Notes: generated by a model from the sequence alone, not told the origin. A stretch of 13,212 bases of DNA from CAYWTX01 sp964461295 (GCA_964461295.1 CAYWTX010000404.1:1-13212); one strand, 5' to 3'; shown: positions 5,632 through 12,125, numbered from the stretch's first letter. Numbers and translations are program-made.

Positions 5632-6654
5632 CTATTCTTCCAGTTCCTGCAAAGTCCGCCAGATTCGTTCGGTGAGCTTCTCCAGCCCCGCGCCGGTCAC
5701 GGCGCTGATGCCGATGACTTCGCGGCCGATCTCGCGCTGCAACGTGTGGAGATGCTCCTGCGCGTCGGTCAGGTCCATCTTGTTGGCGACGATGATCTCG
5801 GGTTTGGCGGCCAGCGTCGGGGAGTATGCGCTGAGCTCGTGCCGGATGGCATGGTAGTCGGCCACGGGGTCGCCCGCCAGCGGGCAGGCGTCGAGCATGT
5901 GCACGAGGATGCGCGTACGTTCCACGTGCTTGAGGAACGCGTCGCCCAGGCCGGCGCCCCGGTGGGCGCCCTCGATCAGCCCGGGCAGGTCGGCCATCAC
6001 GAACCGCTTCCAGCCGCCCACTTCGACGATCCCAAGGCAGGGGTGCAGGGTCGTGAACGGATAGGCGGCGATCTTCGGGCGGGCCTTGCTCAGCCGGGAC
6101 AGCAGCGTGCTCTTGCCGGCGTTGGGCTTGCCGACCAGCCCGACGTCGGCGATGAGTTTGAGTTCCAGCCGCAGCCGGCGTTGGCGGCCCGGCACGCCGG
6201 GTTCGGCCGTGCGCGGGGCCTGGTTGACCGAGGTCTTGAAGTGGTCGTTGCCGCGCCCGCCGCGCCCGCCTGAGGCCGCGCAGACGGTGTCGCCGGGCTT
6301 GACGAGGTCCTTGAGCATGACGTTGAGGTCGGCGTCGAAGACGAGGGTGCCTGGCGGCACGCCGACGATGATGTCCTCGCCGCTCTTGCCGTGGCAGAGC
6401 TTGCCCTCGCCCGGGCGGCCGTTCTCGGCCCGCCAGTGATGCTTGCCGGCGAGGTGCTGGAGGGTTGTGAAGGAGTCGTCGGCCTGGAGGTGGACGCTGC
6501 CGCCGTTGCCGCCGTCGCCGCCGGAGGGCCCGCCCTTCGGGACGAACTTCTCGCGGCGGAAGGCGATACACCCGGGCCCGCCGTTGCCGGCGATGGCGAG
6601 GATCTCGACCTCGTCGACGAACATCCCCTTGTTGACCGCGTGTTCCTGGTTCAT
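5632..6654 (-). CDS. obg: Obg-family ribosome-associated GTPase
   Basis: This encodes 340 residues. The N-terminal glycine-rich Obg fold is clear (FVDEVEILAIAGNGGPGC, FRREKFVPKGGPSGGDGGNG, ASGGRGGRGNDHF). The GTPase domain then shows G1 GKPNAGKST (175-183), switch TTLHP (201-205), G3 DLPG (222-225), G4 NKMD (291-294) and G5 SAVTGAG (317-323). Obg binds the large ribosomal subunit and takes part in its assembly and in stringent and cell-cycle control. There is no C-terminal OCT/TGS extension, so this is the short form. I chose the ATG at 6654, with AGGT just ahead; the conserved core begins at a second ATG (6624, MFVDEV), which is a real alternative and would give 330 residues. It lies downstream of rpmA, a classic pairing, but an intrinsic terminator separates them and I see no good promoter in the 84 bases after it, so read-through probably drives obg. 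Confidence 0.93.
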   Translation of the reverse strand: MNQEHAVNKGMFVDEVEILAIAGNGGPGCIAFRREKFVPKGGPSGGDGGNGGSVHLQADDSFTTLQHLAGKHHWRAENGRPGEGKLCHGKSGEDIIVGVPPGTLVFDADLNVMLKDLVKPGDTVCAASGGRGGRGNDHFKTSVNQAPRTAEPGVPGRQRRLRLELKLIADVGLVGKPNAGKSTLLSRLSKARPKIAAYPFTTLHPCLGIVEVGGWKRFVMADLPGLIEGAHRGAGLGDAFLKHVERTRILVHMLDACPLAGDPVADYHAIRHELSAYSPTLAAKPEIIVANKMDLTDAQEHLHTLQREIGREVIGISAVTGAGLEKLTERIWRTLQELEE

Positions 6655-6690
6655 TTCGACCTGACGAGTCCCATCACGGCTGGCAGGCAA

Positions 6691-6709
6691 CCGGCTCGAC
6701 ACGAGCCGG
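6691..6709. other. Perfect 8-bp hairpin in the obg leader
   Basis: CCGGCTCG-ACA-CGAGCCGG forms a perfect 8-bp stem with a 3-base loop. It sits about 37 bases upstream of the chosen obg start. It has no T-run after it on either strand, so it is not a standard terminator; it might stabilise the processed 5' end of the obg transcript or mark a protein site. Confidence 0.5.
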
Positions 6710-6738
6710 CGCCGTTGTCCACCCGGGGGGCGGCATCG

Positions 6739-6774
6739 AAAAAAGAGAGGATGGCGCCGCGGGGGGCCATCCTC
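6739..6774 (-). terminator. Intrinsic terminator after rpmA
   Basis: Read on the minus strand, a 9-bp perfect stem GAGGATGGC/GCCATCCTC (arms 6766-6774 and 6747-6755, with a GC-rich loop) is followed by TC and a run of six T (6744-6739). This is a textbook Rho-independent terminator, 54 bases beyond the rpmA stop and 85 bases before the obg start. It should limit transcription from rpmA into obg, coaX and the mnmE-like gene. Confidence 0.8.
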
Positions 6775-6828
6775 GGATTGTCACGTGGCAGGGGCGGGCG
6801 GCCGCTGGTTGTCCGGCTTGTCCGGGCG

Positions 6829-7062
6829 TCAGACGACATCCACGAACCGCCCCCGGAAGGAAACCTTGCCGTCGCGGAGGGCGAACAGTGTATCGTCACG
6901 GCCACGGGCGACGTTGGCGCCGGGCTTGAACGGCGTGCCCCGCTGGCGAACGATGATGCCGCCGCAGGGGATCGTCTGCCCGCCGAAAACCTTCACGCCC
7001 AGTCGCTGGGCGTTGCTGTCGCGTCCGTTCCGGGATGAACCTTGTCCCTTTTTATGTGCCAT
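6829..7062 (-). CDS. rpmA: 50S ribosomal protein L27
   Basis: This encodes 77 residues. It begins MAHKKGQGSSRNGRDSNAQR and continues LGVKVFGGQ, IVRQRGTPFKPGANVARGRD, DTLFAL and GKVSF, matching L27 along its full length. L27 is a small basic protein near the peptidyl-transferase centre of the large subunit, where its N-terminal tail reaches toward tRNA substrates. The length is slightly short for the family, with a clipped C-terminus. The start at 7062 has GGAGAG about 8 bases upstream and a strong promoter about 60 bases upstream. In most bacteria rplU (L21) directly precedes rpmA; here the upstream gene on this strand is instead an unrelated secreted protein, so rpmA begins its own transcription unit. 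Confidence 0.95.
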   Translation of the reverse strand: MAHKKGQGSSRNGRDSNAQRLGVKVFGGQTIPCGGIIVRQRGTPFKPGANVARGRDDTLFALRDGKVSFRGRFVDVV

Positions 7063-7123
7063 AGACGCACTCTCCGTCGAATCTCTTGCGTATCGGGGAA
7101 CACAAACCAATTCCGAGTTCAGG

Positions 7124-7152
7124 ACTATACCGATTCCCCCAAGGGTTGTCAA
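7124..7152 (-). promoter_or_regulatory. Strong sigma-70-type promoter of rpmA
   Basis: On the minus strand TTGACA (7147-7152) is separated by exactly 17 bases from TATAGT (7124-7129). Both boxes are perfect or one base from consensus with ideal spacing, in a locally AT-richer stretch. Predicted transcription start is near 7117, giving a leader of about 55 bases before the rpmA ATG at 7062, with GGAGAG as ribosome site. A strong constitutive promoter fits a ribosomal protein gene. Confidence 0.85.
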
Positions 7153-7168
7153 CCCGCCGGGAGGCGGG
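7153..7168. other. Hairpin abutting the rpmA promoter
   Basis: CCCGCC-GGGA-GGCGGG is a perfect 6-bp stem with a 4-base loop, starting on the base next to the -35 box of the rpmA promoter. On the plus strand it is followed by ATTTTC, a weak terminator-like run; on the minus strand it runs straight into TTGACA. It may help end transcription arriving from the upstream secreted-protein gene or be a protein-binding site. The rest of the gap up to 7300 is GC-rich, with a further GGGACG-AG-CGTCCC inverted repeat (7277-7290) near the end of the upstream gene, and no gene is visible in it. Confidence 0.4.
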
Positions 7169-7300
7169 ATTTTCACAGTTCGCCGACCGGCGCCGCGCCG
7201 CCAGGCGTCGGCGGGGCCGCGGCGCGGACGGACATTGCCTCTCCGGATCACGCGACGGGCGTCTCACGCGTCGTGCGGGACGCTCGTCCCGGCGCGCCCC

Positions 7301-8062
7301 TCACCGCAGCACCCATTCCTTCAGCACGAGGTTGGGCTTCACGCGGGCGCGGGCGCCGGCTTCGCCGGGCACCTCGAACCGCAGGTGGAGGGTCTTGCTC
7401 AGCAGGGCCTTGGTTCGCGTGACCGTCTGCTTCTCGCCCTTCCAGTTGGTCTCCGTCATTGTCACCGGCGTGGGCAGCGGCACCGAGAGCACCTCGCCGC
7501 TCAGCCCGCCGATGAAGATGTCCACCGTTCCGGCGTTGGGGTCGAAGTCCGGCCACATCGCCACGCTGCTGTGGGCGTTGTCGTCGCCGCTGAGCAGCTT
7601 GCGCGTCACGGCCGTCTGACGTTTCATCATCGGGTCCCTGTAGAGTTTCTGCAGGGCATTGAAGACATCGCTGGGGGTTTGCTGGCCGGCGCGCAGGACC
7701 TGGCCGGTGTCGGTGTAGAGGATGAGCTCGGGCACGAAGACCTGGTCGGAGTCGCCCCTGTTTGTGACGGTGTAGCGGAGATACCAGTAGAGGCGGGGCT
7801 TCTTCTCCAAGCCGATCTGGACCTCGATGGGGGCGAGGGGATCCGACTCGAACTCGAACTGCCAGGTCTGCGGGACCACCCGCGGCTTGGCAACGCCGAG
7901 GAAGGCCGGCTTCGCCGTGGGGGCGCTCGCTTCGGCCTTGGGGGCGTTCGCGTCGGTCCGTGCAGTGGGCTTGGGGGCTTCGGCTTCCGGCGCCGCCCAG
8001 GCGAAGCAAGCCGGCCCGGCGGCCAATACTGCTGCCATTAACCCCGTCATACGTCGTTTCAT
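7301..8062 (-). CDS. Secreted or periplasmic protein of unknown function
   Basis: This encodes 253 residues. Residues 1-24 form a signal peptide (MKRRMTGLMAAVLAAGPACFAWA, cleavage near AWA-A), followed by an Ala/Pro/Lys-rich linker to about residue 53. The mature domain looks beta-rich: VPQTWQFEFESDPLAPIEV, KPRLYWYLRYTVTNRGDSD (88-106), VFVPELILYTDTGQ, AHSSVAMWPDFDP (163-175), VDIFIGGLSGE and a C-terminal TLHLRFEVPGE strand. The aromatic WYLRYTVTNRG pattern recalls immunoglobulin-like or transthyretin-like domains and planctomycete conserved hypothetical proteins, but I cannot name a family. The start at 8062 was chosen for the AGGAG ribosome site 7-8 bases upstream and because it gives a proper signal peptide; the frame is open for 25 further codons with no such support. 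It is transcribed away from the acetyltransferase gene. No lipobox cysteine is visible after the signal sequence. Confidence 0.75.
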   Translation of the reverse strand: MKRRMTGLMAAVLAAGPACFAWAAPEAEAPKPTARTDANAPKAEASAPTAKPAFLGVAKPRVVPQTWQFEFESDPLAPIEVQIGLEKKPRLYWYLRYTVTNRGDSDQVFVPELILYTDTGQVLRAGQQTPSDVFNALQKLYRDPMMKRQTAVTRKLLSGDDNAHSSVAMWPDFDPNAGTVDIFIGGLSGEVLSVPLPTPVTMTETNWKGEKQTVTRTKALLSKTLHLRFEVPGEAGARARVKPNLVLKEWVLR

Positions 8063-8080
8063 CACGGTGCTCCTGGATGC

Positions 8081-8106
8081 CGGCGGCCGGTGGTCTTCGG
8101 CCGCCG
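8081..8106. other. 9-bp inverted repeat upstream of the secreted-protein gene
   Basis: CGGCGGCCG (8081-8089) and CGGCCGCCG (8098-8106) are perfect reverse complements separated by 8 bases. In the minus-strand transcript this would be a strong hairpin ending 18 bases upstream of the start codon. It could affect mRNA stability or translation, or be an operator near the promoter. Confidence 0.5.
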
Positions 8107-8115
8107 ATGGCGTAC

Positions 8116-8144
8116 AACGTACGGGAAGGGATTCCACAAGTCAA
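8116..8144 (-). promoter_or_regulatory. Candidate promoter of the secreted-protein gene
   Basis: On the minus strand TTGACT (8139-8144, one base from consensus) is followed after 17 bases by TACGTT (8116-8121), a weak -10 box. Transcription would start near 8109 and produce a leader of about 45 bases containing the inverted repeat at 8081-8106. The -10 lies inside a small palindrome CGTAC-AAC-GTACG. Confidence 0.4.
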
Positions 8145-8205
8145 CGGGGCTGTGCCGGCGTTGGGGCTTTTGGTTGGCCGGGGCGGTGCGGTAGGATGTC
8201 GGGCG

Positions 8206-9120
8206 ATGGGCGGATCGGTGGAAATCGTGCCCGTGGGTGCGGAGGACGTGCGGCGGGCGCTGCGCGTGGTGGCCGCGGGCGAAGGCGCCGACATCGCATC
8301 GGAGATGCGGGTGGAGGCGATGGAGGCGACGGCGCGTGCCGCGGCGGGGCCGGTCATCGCGTGGTGGGCCCTGTCGTCGGGACGTGCGGCGGCCGCGGCG
8401 GCCGTGCTGCCCGGACCGGGCGGCACGGGGATGATCTTCTTCACCCAGCCGGAGGTGCGGGGCGTGCGGCGGGAATGGCTGGTGGCGGCGGTCGCGGGCG
8501 CGGCGCGGCAGGCCCTGGCGGGGGATCTGGCGTTCGTGCAGTCGCTGGCGGCCCCGTGGCGCAAGGCGCCGATGGAGGTGCTGGCCGCGGCTGGGTTCGA
8601 GCGCCTGGCCGAACTGGTGTACCTGCGGCGCGAGGTGACGCGCGGGGACGGCCGGGGCGAGGACGCCGGCGTGGGCTGGACGCACGTGGGGGAGTGCGGC
8701 GAGGCCGAACTGGCAAGACTACTCCTGTTGACGTATGAGGATTCGATTGACTGCCCGCGGCTGTACGGCCTGCGGACCATCGAGCAGACGATCGCCGGGC
8801 ACAAGGGGTTGGGCCCGCATCACAGCGAGTGGTGGTGGATCGCCACGGTGCAAGGCCGGCCGGCGGGCTGCATCCTGCTGTGCGAATCGGCCGCGTCGAG
8901 CGGGTGCATCGAGGTGGCGTACATGGGGGTGGCGGCGGAGTTTCGCCGGCGGGGGCTGGGCAGGCGGATGCTCCGGCGGGCGGCGGCGATGGCGTGCCGG
9001 CAGGGGCGGGAGGCGCTGACGGTGGCAGTCGACGCGGCCAACACGGGCGCGGCAACGCTCTATGCGGACGAGGGTTATCGCGAGATAGACCGGCGGGTGG
9101 CGTTCCTCCTGGCCCCGTAG
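8206..9120 (+). CDS. GNAT-family N-acetyltransferase with a degenerate N-terminal half
   Basis: This encodes 304 residues. The C-terminal half is a clear GNAT domain: IEVAYMGVAAEFRRRGLGRR (residues 235-254) carries the RxxGxG acetyl-CoA pyrophosphate loop (RRRGLG, 247-252), followed by ALTVAVDAANTGAATLYADE and GYREIDRRVAFLL. The N-terminal half (about 46-143) has GNAT-like spacing (AAAVLPGPGGTGMIFF, then VLAAAGFERLAELVYLRREV) but no intact binding loop, so this looks like a tandem GNAT with one dead copy. The enzyme would transfer an acetyl group from acetyl-CoA to an amine on an unknown substrate in the cytoplasm. The ATG at 8206 has TAGGA 9 bases upstream; earlier in-frame starts would overlap the divergent promoter region. 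The stop codon sits inside a hairpin. It is read toward dnaA, but a 291-base gap separates them. Confidence 0.85.
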   Translation: MGGSVEIVPVGAEDVRRALRVVAAGEGADIASEMRVEAMEATARAAAGPVIAWWALSSGRAAAAAAVLPGPGGTGMIFFTQPEVRGVRREWLVAAVAGAARQALAGDLAFVQSLAAPWRKAPMEVLAAAGFERLAELVYLRREVTRGDGRGEDAGVGWTHVGECGEAELARLLLLTYEDSIDCPRLYGLRTIEQTIAGHKGLGPHHSEWWWIATVQGRPAGCILLCESAASSGCIEVAYMGVAAEFRRRGLGRRMLRRAAAMACRQGREALTVAVDAANTGAATLYADEGYREIDRRVAFLLAP

Positions 9121-9126
9121 GGGCCA
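9110..9126. other. Hairpin spanning the acetyltransferase stop codon
   Basis: TGGCCCC-GTA-GGGGCCA is a perfect 7-bp stem with a 3-base loop, and the TAG stop (9118-9120) runs through loop and stem. No T-run follows immediately (the nearest is T8 at 9190-9197), so a classical terminator is not supported; it may protect the 3' end of the transcript. Confidence 0.5.
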
Positions 9127-9130
9127 AGGG

Positions 9131-9158
9131 GATTGCCGATTGCCGATTGGCGATGGGC
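9131..9158. repeat. Four tandem 7-bp units (GATTGCC)
   Basis: GATTGCC, GATTGCC, GATTGGC and GATGGGC follow each other without gaps, the last two each with a small number of changes. This short tandem array lies just after the acetyltransferase gene and upstream of the DnaA-box-like site. Similar GATTGCC-type strings recur between genes in planctomycete and other environmental genomes, from my general knowledge. Confidence 0.6.
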
Positions 9159-9167
9159 AGCGGTGCT

Positions 9168-9176
9168 TGTGCATAA
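9168..9176 (-). promoter_or_regulatory. DnaA-box-like site upstream of dnaA; surrounding gap is an origin candidate
   Basis: The minus strand reads TTATGCACA, one base from the E. coli consensus TTATCCACA and a full match to TTWTNCACA. It is followed on the plus strand by a run of eight T (9190-9197), and a weaker copy, CTGTCCACA on the minus strand (9236-9244, two mismatches), lies closer to dnaA. The 9121-9411 gap holds no gene. One good box is not enough to call oriC; autoregulation of dnaA by DnaA is equally possible. An inverted repeat GTTGTG-TGAAC-CACAAC (9383-9399) directly precedes the dnaA ribosome site. Confidence 0.4.
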
Positions 9177-9411
9177 CGTGTGAAGGAAGTTTTTTTTCGC
9201 ATCCCAAGTAGCCGAAGGCCCGTGCCTTGGCGAGGTGTGGACAGATTGTCGGCCCGGTTTTCCGTTGCCTGGGTGACGCGGCCGGGTTTAGATGCTGCAC
9301 AGCGGCAAGAGGAGCGCGGTTCGTTTTGGGGTTTTCTCCTTTCTGTGCTGCCAAGGGCCGGCAGGGAGCCGGGCCCTCCGGTGTTGTGTGAACCACAACG
9401 AGGGATCGACC

Positions 9412-10833
9412 ATGAGCATGACCGAGGAATCTCTGCGCGCCGACGGCCCGGTCGTACAAGGCATCCTGTGCGACCTGCAGGAGCAGATCGGCCCGCAGCG
9501 GTTCAATGCCTGGTTCCGCCACGGCGTGCGAATCGCCGCCGAAGAGGAGTTGATCAGCGTGGCCGTGCCGAATTCGTTCGTCGGCAACTGGATCGAGACG
9601 CACTACCAGGCCGCCATCGGGAAAGCGGCCGAGCAGTGCACCGGCCGGAAGCGCCCGGTCGTCGTCACCATCGACCCGGACCTTAGCGGGATGGTGCGCC
9701 CGGCCCATCTCGACAAGCAGGCCGAGATGGTGGAACGGGACGCGGCCGGGCGGAGCCGCCCCAGGCAGGCCGTGCCGTCTTCAACGCTACGATACCGCCT
9801 GGAGGAGTTCGTCGTCGGCGAGAGCAACAAGCTGGCGTACTCGGCCGCGGCGTCGGTGGTGGGGGCGGCCGCGCCCCCTTTCAACCCGCTGTTCATCCAC
9901 GGGTCGTGCGGCGTCGGCAAGACCCACCTGCTCCAGGGCGTCTGCGGCGCGGCCGCAAAGGTGACGCGCAACGGCCGGCCGCTGGCGTGCCGGTACGTCA
10001 CGGCCGAGCAGTTCACCAACGAGTTCATCACGGCGTTGCGGAACCGCAAGGTGGAGGAGTTCCGCCTGCTGTACCGGCGGCTGGATCTGCTGGCGATCGA
10101 CGACGTGCACTTCCTGGCCGCCAAGCGAGCCACGCAAGACGAATTCCTGCACACGTTCAACTCGATCCAGTCGGCAGGGAGGCAGGTGGTGATGGCGTCG
10201 GACGCGCACCCGCGGCTGGTGGGCGAACTGAACGAGTCGCTGGTGAACCGGTTCATCGCGGGGATGGTCGTCAAGGTCGAGCCGCCCGACCAGGCCACCC
10301 GGCTGGCGATCCTCTCGCGGCGGGCGAAGGCGATGCGCCTGACCGTGCGGGGGGAGGTGCTGGAGTACATCGCGGCGCGGCTGCGGGGTTCGGTGCGGGA
10401 ACTGGAGGGCGCGCTGATCAAGCTGGCGGCCCTGGCGGCGCTGGAGGAAGGGCCCATCACGGTGGCGATGGCCGACCAGACCCTGGCCGACCACCTGGCG
10501 CGGGCCGACAGCGCCGTGACGCTGAGCGACATCGAGGCGGTGGTGGCCGCGTATTTCGGGATCACCCCCGCGGACATCCATTCGTCGCGGCGGACGCGGA
10601 CGGTGTCGCTGGCGCGGACGATCGCGATGTTCCTGGCCCGCCGGCACACGCGGATGAGCTATCCCGAGATCGGAAGGTTCATGGGGAAGAACCACTCCTC
10701 GGCCGTTCTGGCGGTCCAGCGGATGGAGCGTGCGCTGGGCGCCGGCGACGAACTGAGTTGGCTGACGCCGGCGGGAACCAGGTCGATGCCGGCCAAGGAA
10801 CTGGTCGGCCTGCTGTCCGAGCAGATCGCATAG
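9412..10833 (+). CDS. dnaA: Chromosomal replication initiator protein DnaA
   Basis: This encodes 473 residues. Domain I is present (ILCDLQEQIGPQRFNAWF, residues 18-35, and LISVAVPNSFVGNWIETHY). After a short linker (about 90-125), domain III has Walker A GSCGVGKT (164-171), Walker B LLAIDD (226-231), sensor 1 MASD (261-264), the arginine-finger region SLVNRF (276-281) and sensor 2 VRELEGAL (328-335). Domain IV (about 370-445) is the helix-turn-helix DNA binder: TRTVSLARTIAMFLARRHT, SYPEIGRFMGKNHSSAV. DnaA binds DnaA boxes as an ATP-driven filament and opens the origin. The family's usual GGRDHTTV contact loop is here MGKNHSSAV, with Asn for Asp. The start at 9412 has GAGGGAT 7 bases upstream and gives a standard domain I. 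No dnaN or gyrase gene follows, unlike many bacteria. A strong terminator lies 50 bases after the stop. Confidence 0.93.
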   Translation: MSMTEESLRADGPVVQGILCDLQEQIGPQRFNAWFRHGVRIAAEEELISVAVPNSFVGNWIETHYQAAIGKAAEQCTGRKRPVVVTIDPDLSGMVRPAHLDKQAEMVERDAAGRSRPRQAVPSSTLRYRLEEFVVGESNKLAYSAAASVVGAAAPPFNPLFIHGSCGVGKTHLLQGVCGAAAKVTRNGRPLACRYVTAEQFTNEFITALRNRKVEEFRLLYRRLDLLAIDDVHFLAAKRATQDEFLHTFNSIQSAGRQVVMASDAHPRLVGELNESLVNRFIAGMVVKVEPPDQATRLAILSRRAKAMRLTVRGEVLEYIAARLRGSVRELEGALIKLAALAALEEGPITVAMADQTLADHLARADSAVTLSDIEAVVAAYFGITPADIHSSRRTRTVSLARTIAMFLARRHTRMSYPEIGRFMGKNHSSAVLAVQRMERALGAGDELSWLTPAGTRSMPAKELVGLLSEQIA

Positions 10834-10883
10834 GTGAGCCAATGGCCGAGCCGGAGGGACCCGGCCGGAGCCTTTCCAGGACG

Positions 10884-10920
10884 GGTGCCCGCGCAAGGAC
10901 GCGCGGGCGCCGTAGTTTTT
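10884..10920 (+). terminator. Intrinsic terminator after dnaA
   Basis: GGTGCCCGCGC (10884-10894) pairs with GCGCGGGCGCC (10901-10911) over 11 bp with one G-T pair and a 6-base loop AAGGAC, followed by GTAG and TTTTT (10916-10920). This is a convincing Rho-independent terminator for dnaA. It ends only 18 bases before the start codon of the next gene. Confidence 0.85.
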
Positions 10921-10938
10921 CTTGTAGGAAGAACCTTG

Positions 10939-12069
10939 ATGGATTTCGGATCGAAAGTATGCGGGGCGGTGTATGGCGGGGCCATCGGCGACGCCATGGG
11001 GGCGCCGGTGGAGGGCTGGACGCCGCAGCGGATCTCCGCCCGGTTCGGCGGCCACGACCTCGCCACGTTCCTGCCGCCCACGCACGGCGGCGACGGCGCC
11101 ACGGGCAAAGGCGACGGGCGCATCACCGACGATACGCTGATGATCGAGGCGTTCCTGCGGGCGTACGCGCAGCGCGGCGACCACATGGACGCCTACGGCT
11201 ACGCGGACCTGATCCTGCCTCAACTGGAAGACGCGACGAACTGGATCCCCGAACGGCAGCGGGCGATGCCGCTCATCGAGCGGCTGTGGTGGCCGGAGAA
11301 GTACCCGTTCATCCGCCTGCGGACGGCGAATGTGGACCCTCGTTCGGCCGGAGTGGGCAACTGCGTCAACTGCGGCGTGGCGATGTGGATCATGCCTGCC
11401 GGGGCGGTGAACGCGGGCGACCCGGCGGCGGCGTACCAGGAAGCGGCGGCGGTGGGCTGCGCGCACAACGAATCTTTCGCGGTGGAGGCGGCCGCGGTGC
11501 TGGCCGCCGCGTTCGCGGCCGCGTTCGGCGAGGGCGCCACGATGGACGGGGCCCTCGCGGCCGCGCTGGGCCTCGCCCGCGACGCCACGGAGGACGCCAT
11601 CGCGGCCGTGCTGGACGCGACCGACCCGGCCGACAGCATGGAGGACTGGATCGCGAATGTGCGAGGGGCTTTCGAGCCGTTCGACCAGCGGACGCGGCAC
11701 GTGCCGGATGACAAGCCGCTGGCGATGACGGGCGTCAGCGACATCGGACATCCGTCGCGGCTGCATACGATCGAGGAGGCCCCGGTTGCGTTTGCGGCGC
11801 TGAAGTACGGCGGCGGCGACTGGAACAAGACGCTGCGGGCGGGGGTGTTCTACGGGCGCGACTGCGACTCGATCGCGGGCATGGCGTGCGGGTTGCATGG
11901 GGCGTTGCACGGCGCATCGGGCGTGCCGGAGTGCCTGCGGCGGGCGGTGGACGCGGCGAACCGGCGCGAGTTTGGCAAGATGGCGGAGGAGTTCGTTGCG
12001 GCCGTGCGGAAGATCCACGAGAAGGACAAGGCCCGCTTCGCGCAGCGGGCGCGGGCGCTGGGGGTGTAG
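10939..12069 (+). CDS. ADP-ribosylglycohydrolase (ARH/DraG) family protein
   Basis: This encodes 376 residues. It opens with KVCGAVYGGAIGDAMGAPVEG (residues 6-26), the family's typical first helix, then GDGRITDDTLM with the metal-binding TDDT (63-66), HNESF (176-180), and near the end FYGRDCDSIAGMACGLHGAL with the second metal site DCDSIAGM (308-315). These acidic residues hold two Mg2+ ions in ARH and DraG enzymes, which remove ADP-ribose from proteins or split related N- or O-glycosidic bonds; the substrate is unknown, and many bacterial relatives act on small molecules instead. The extra block GNCVNCGVAMWIMPAGAVNA (140-159) is seen in the larger bacterial forms. The ATG at 10939 was chosen for AGGAAG 7 bases ahead; an upstream in-frame extension runs through the terminator hairpin. 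It ends at a TAG before the minisatellite. Confidence 0.9.
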   Translation: MDFGSKVCGAVYGGAIGDAMGAPVEGWTPQRISARFGGHDLATFLPPTHGGDGATGKGDGRITDDTLMIEAFLRAYAQRGDHMDAYGYADLILPQLEDATNWIPERQRAMPLIERLWWPEKYPFIRLRTANVDPRSAGVGNCVNCGVAMWIMPAGAVNAGDPAAAYQEAAAVGCAHNESFAVEAAAVLAAAFAAAFGEGATMDGALAAALGLARDATEDAIAAVLDATDPADSMEDWIANVRGAFEPFDQRTRHVPDDKPLAMTGVSDIGHPSRLHTIEEAPVAFAALKYGGGDWNKTLRAGVFYGRDCDSIAGMACGLHGALHGASGVPECLRRAVDAANRREFGKMAEEFVAAVRKIHEKDKARFAQRARALGV

Positions 12070-12103
12070 GGCATGGGGCGCACGCGAGCGGGAACACCGG
12101 GGA

Positions 12104-12125
12104 CCTGCCCGCTGAAGCGGGCAGG
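12104..12125. other. 9-bp hairpin with a TGAA loop
   Basis: CCTGCCCGC-TGAA-GCGGGCAGG is a perfect 9-bp stem located 35 bases after the ADP-ribosylglycohydrolase stop and ending just before the tandem array. There is no T-run after it. Its right arm contains AGCGGG, the core of the array unit, so the array may have grown from it. It could act as an mRNA 3'-end stabiliser or a REP-like element. Confidence 0.55.

Noticed and set aside
4730..6571. An apparent 613-residue protein fusing a long N-terminal extension to CoaX
   Set aside because: The extension is obg read in the wrong frame plus the repeat gap; CoaX begins at 5512 with its phosphate loop in the normal place.
7960..8205. N-terminal extension of the acetyltransferase across the divergent intergenic region
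   Set aside because: It would be antisense to the start of the secreted-protein gene and its promoter, and the ATG at 8206 has its own ribosome site.
9190..9197. T8 run as the terminator of the acetyltransferase gene
   Set aside because: No stable stem directly precedes the T-run; the nearest hairpin (9110-9126) is more than 60 bases away.
10834..10938. Upstream GTG start extending the ADP-ribosylglycohydrolase protein by 35 residues
   Set aside because: The extension would be encoded by the dnaA terminator hairpin and lacks a ribosome site, while AGGAAG precedes the ATG at 10939.
9787..12018. A 743-codon open frame on the minus strand opposite dnaA and the ADP-ribosylglycohydrolase gene
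   Set aside because: Its translation is Arg/His/Pro/Gly-rich noise, the antisense shadow of two well-supported genes in GC-rich DNA.
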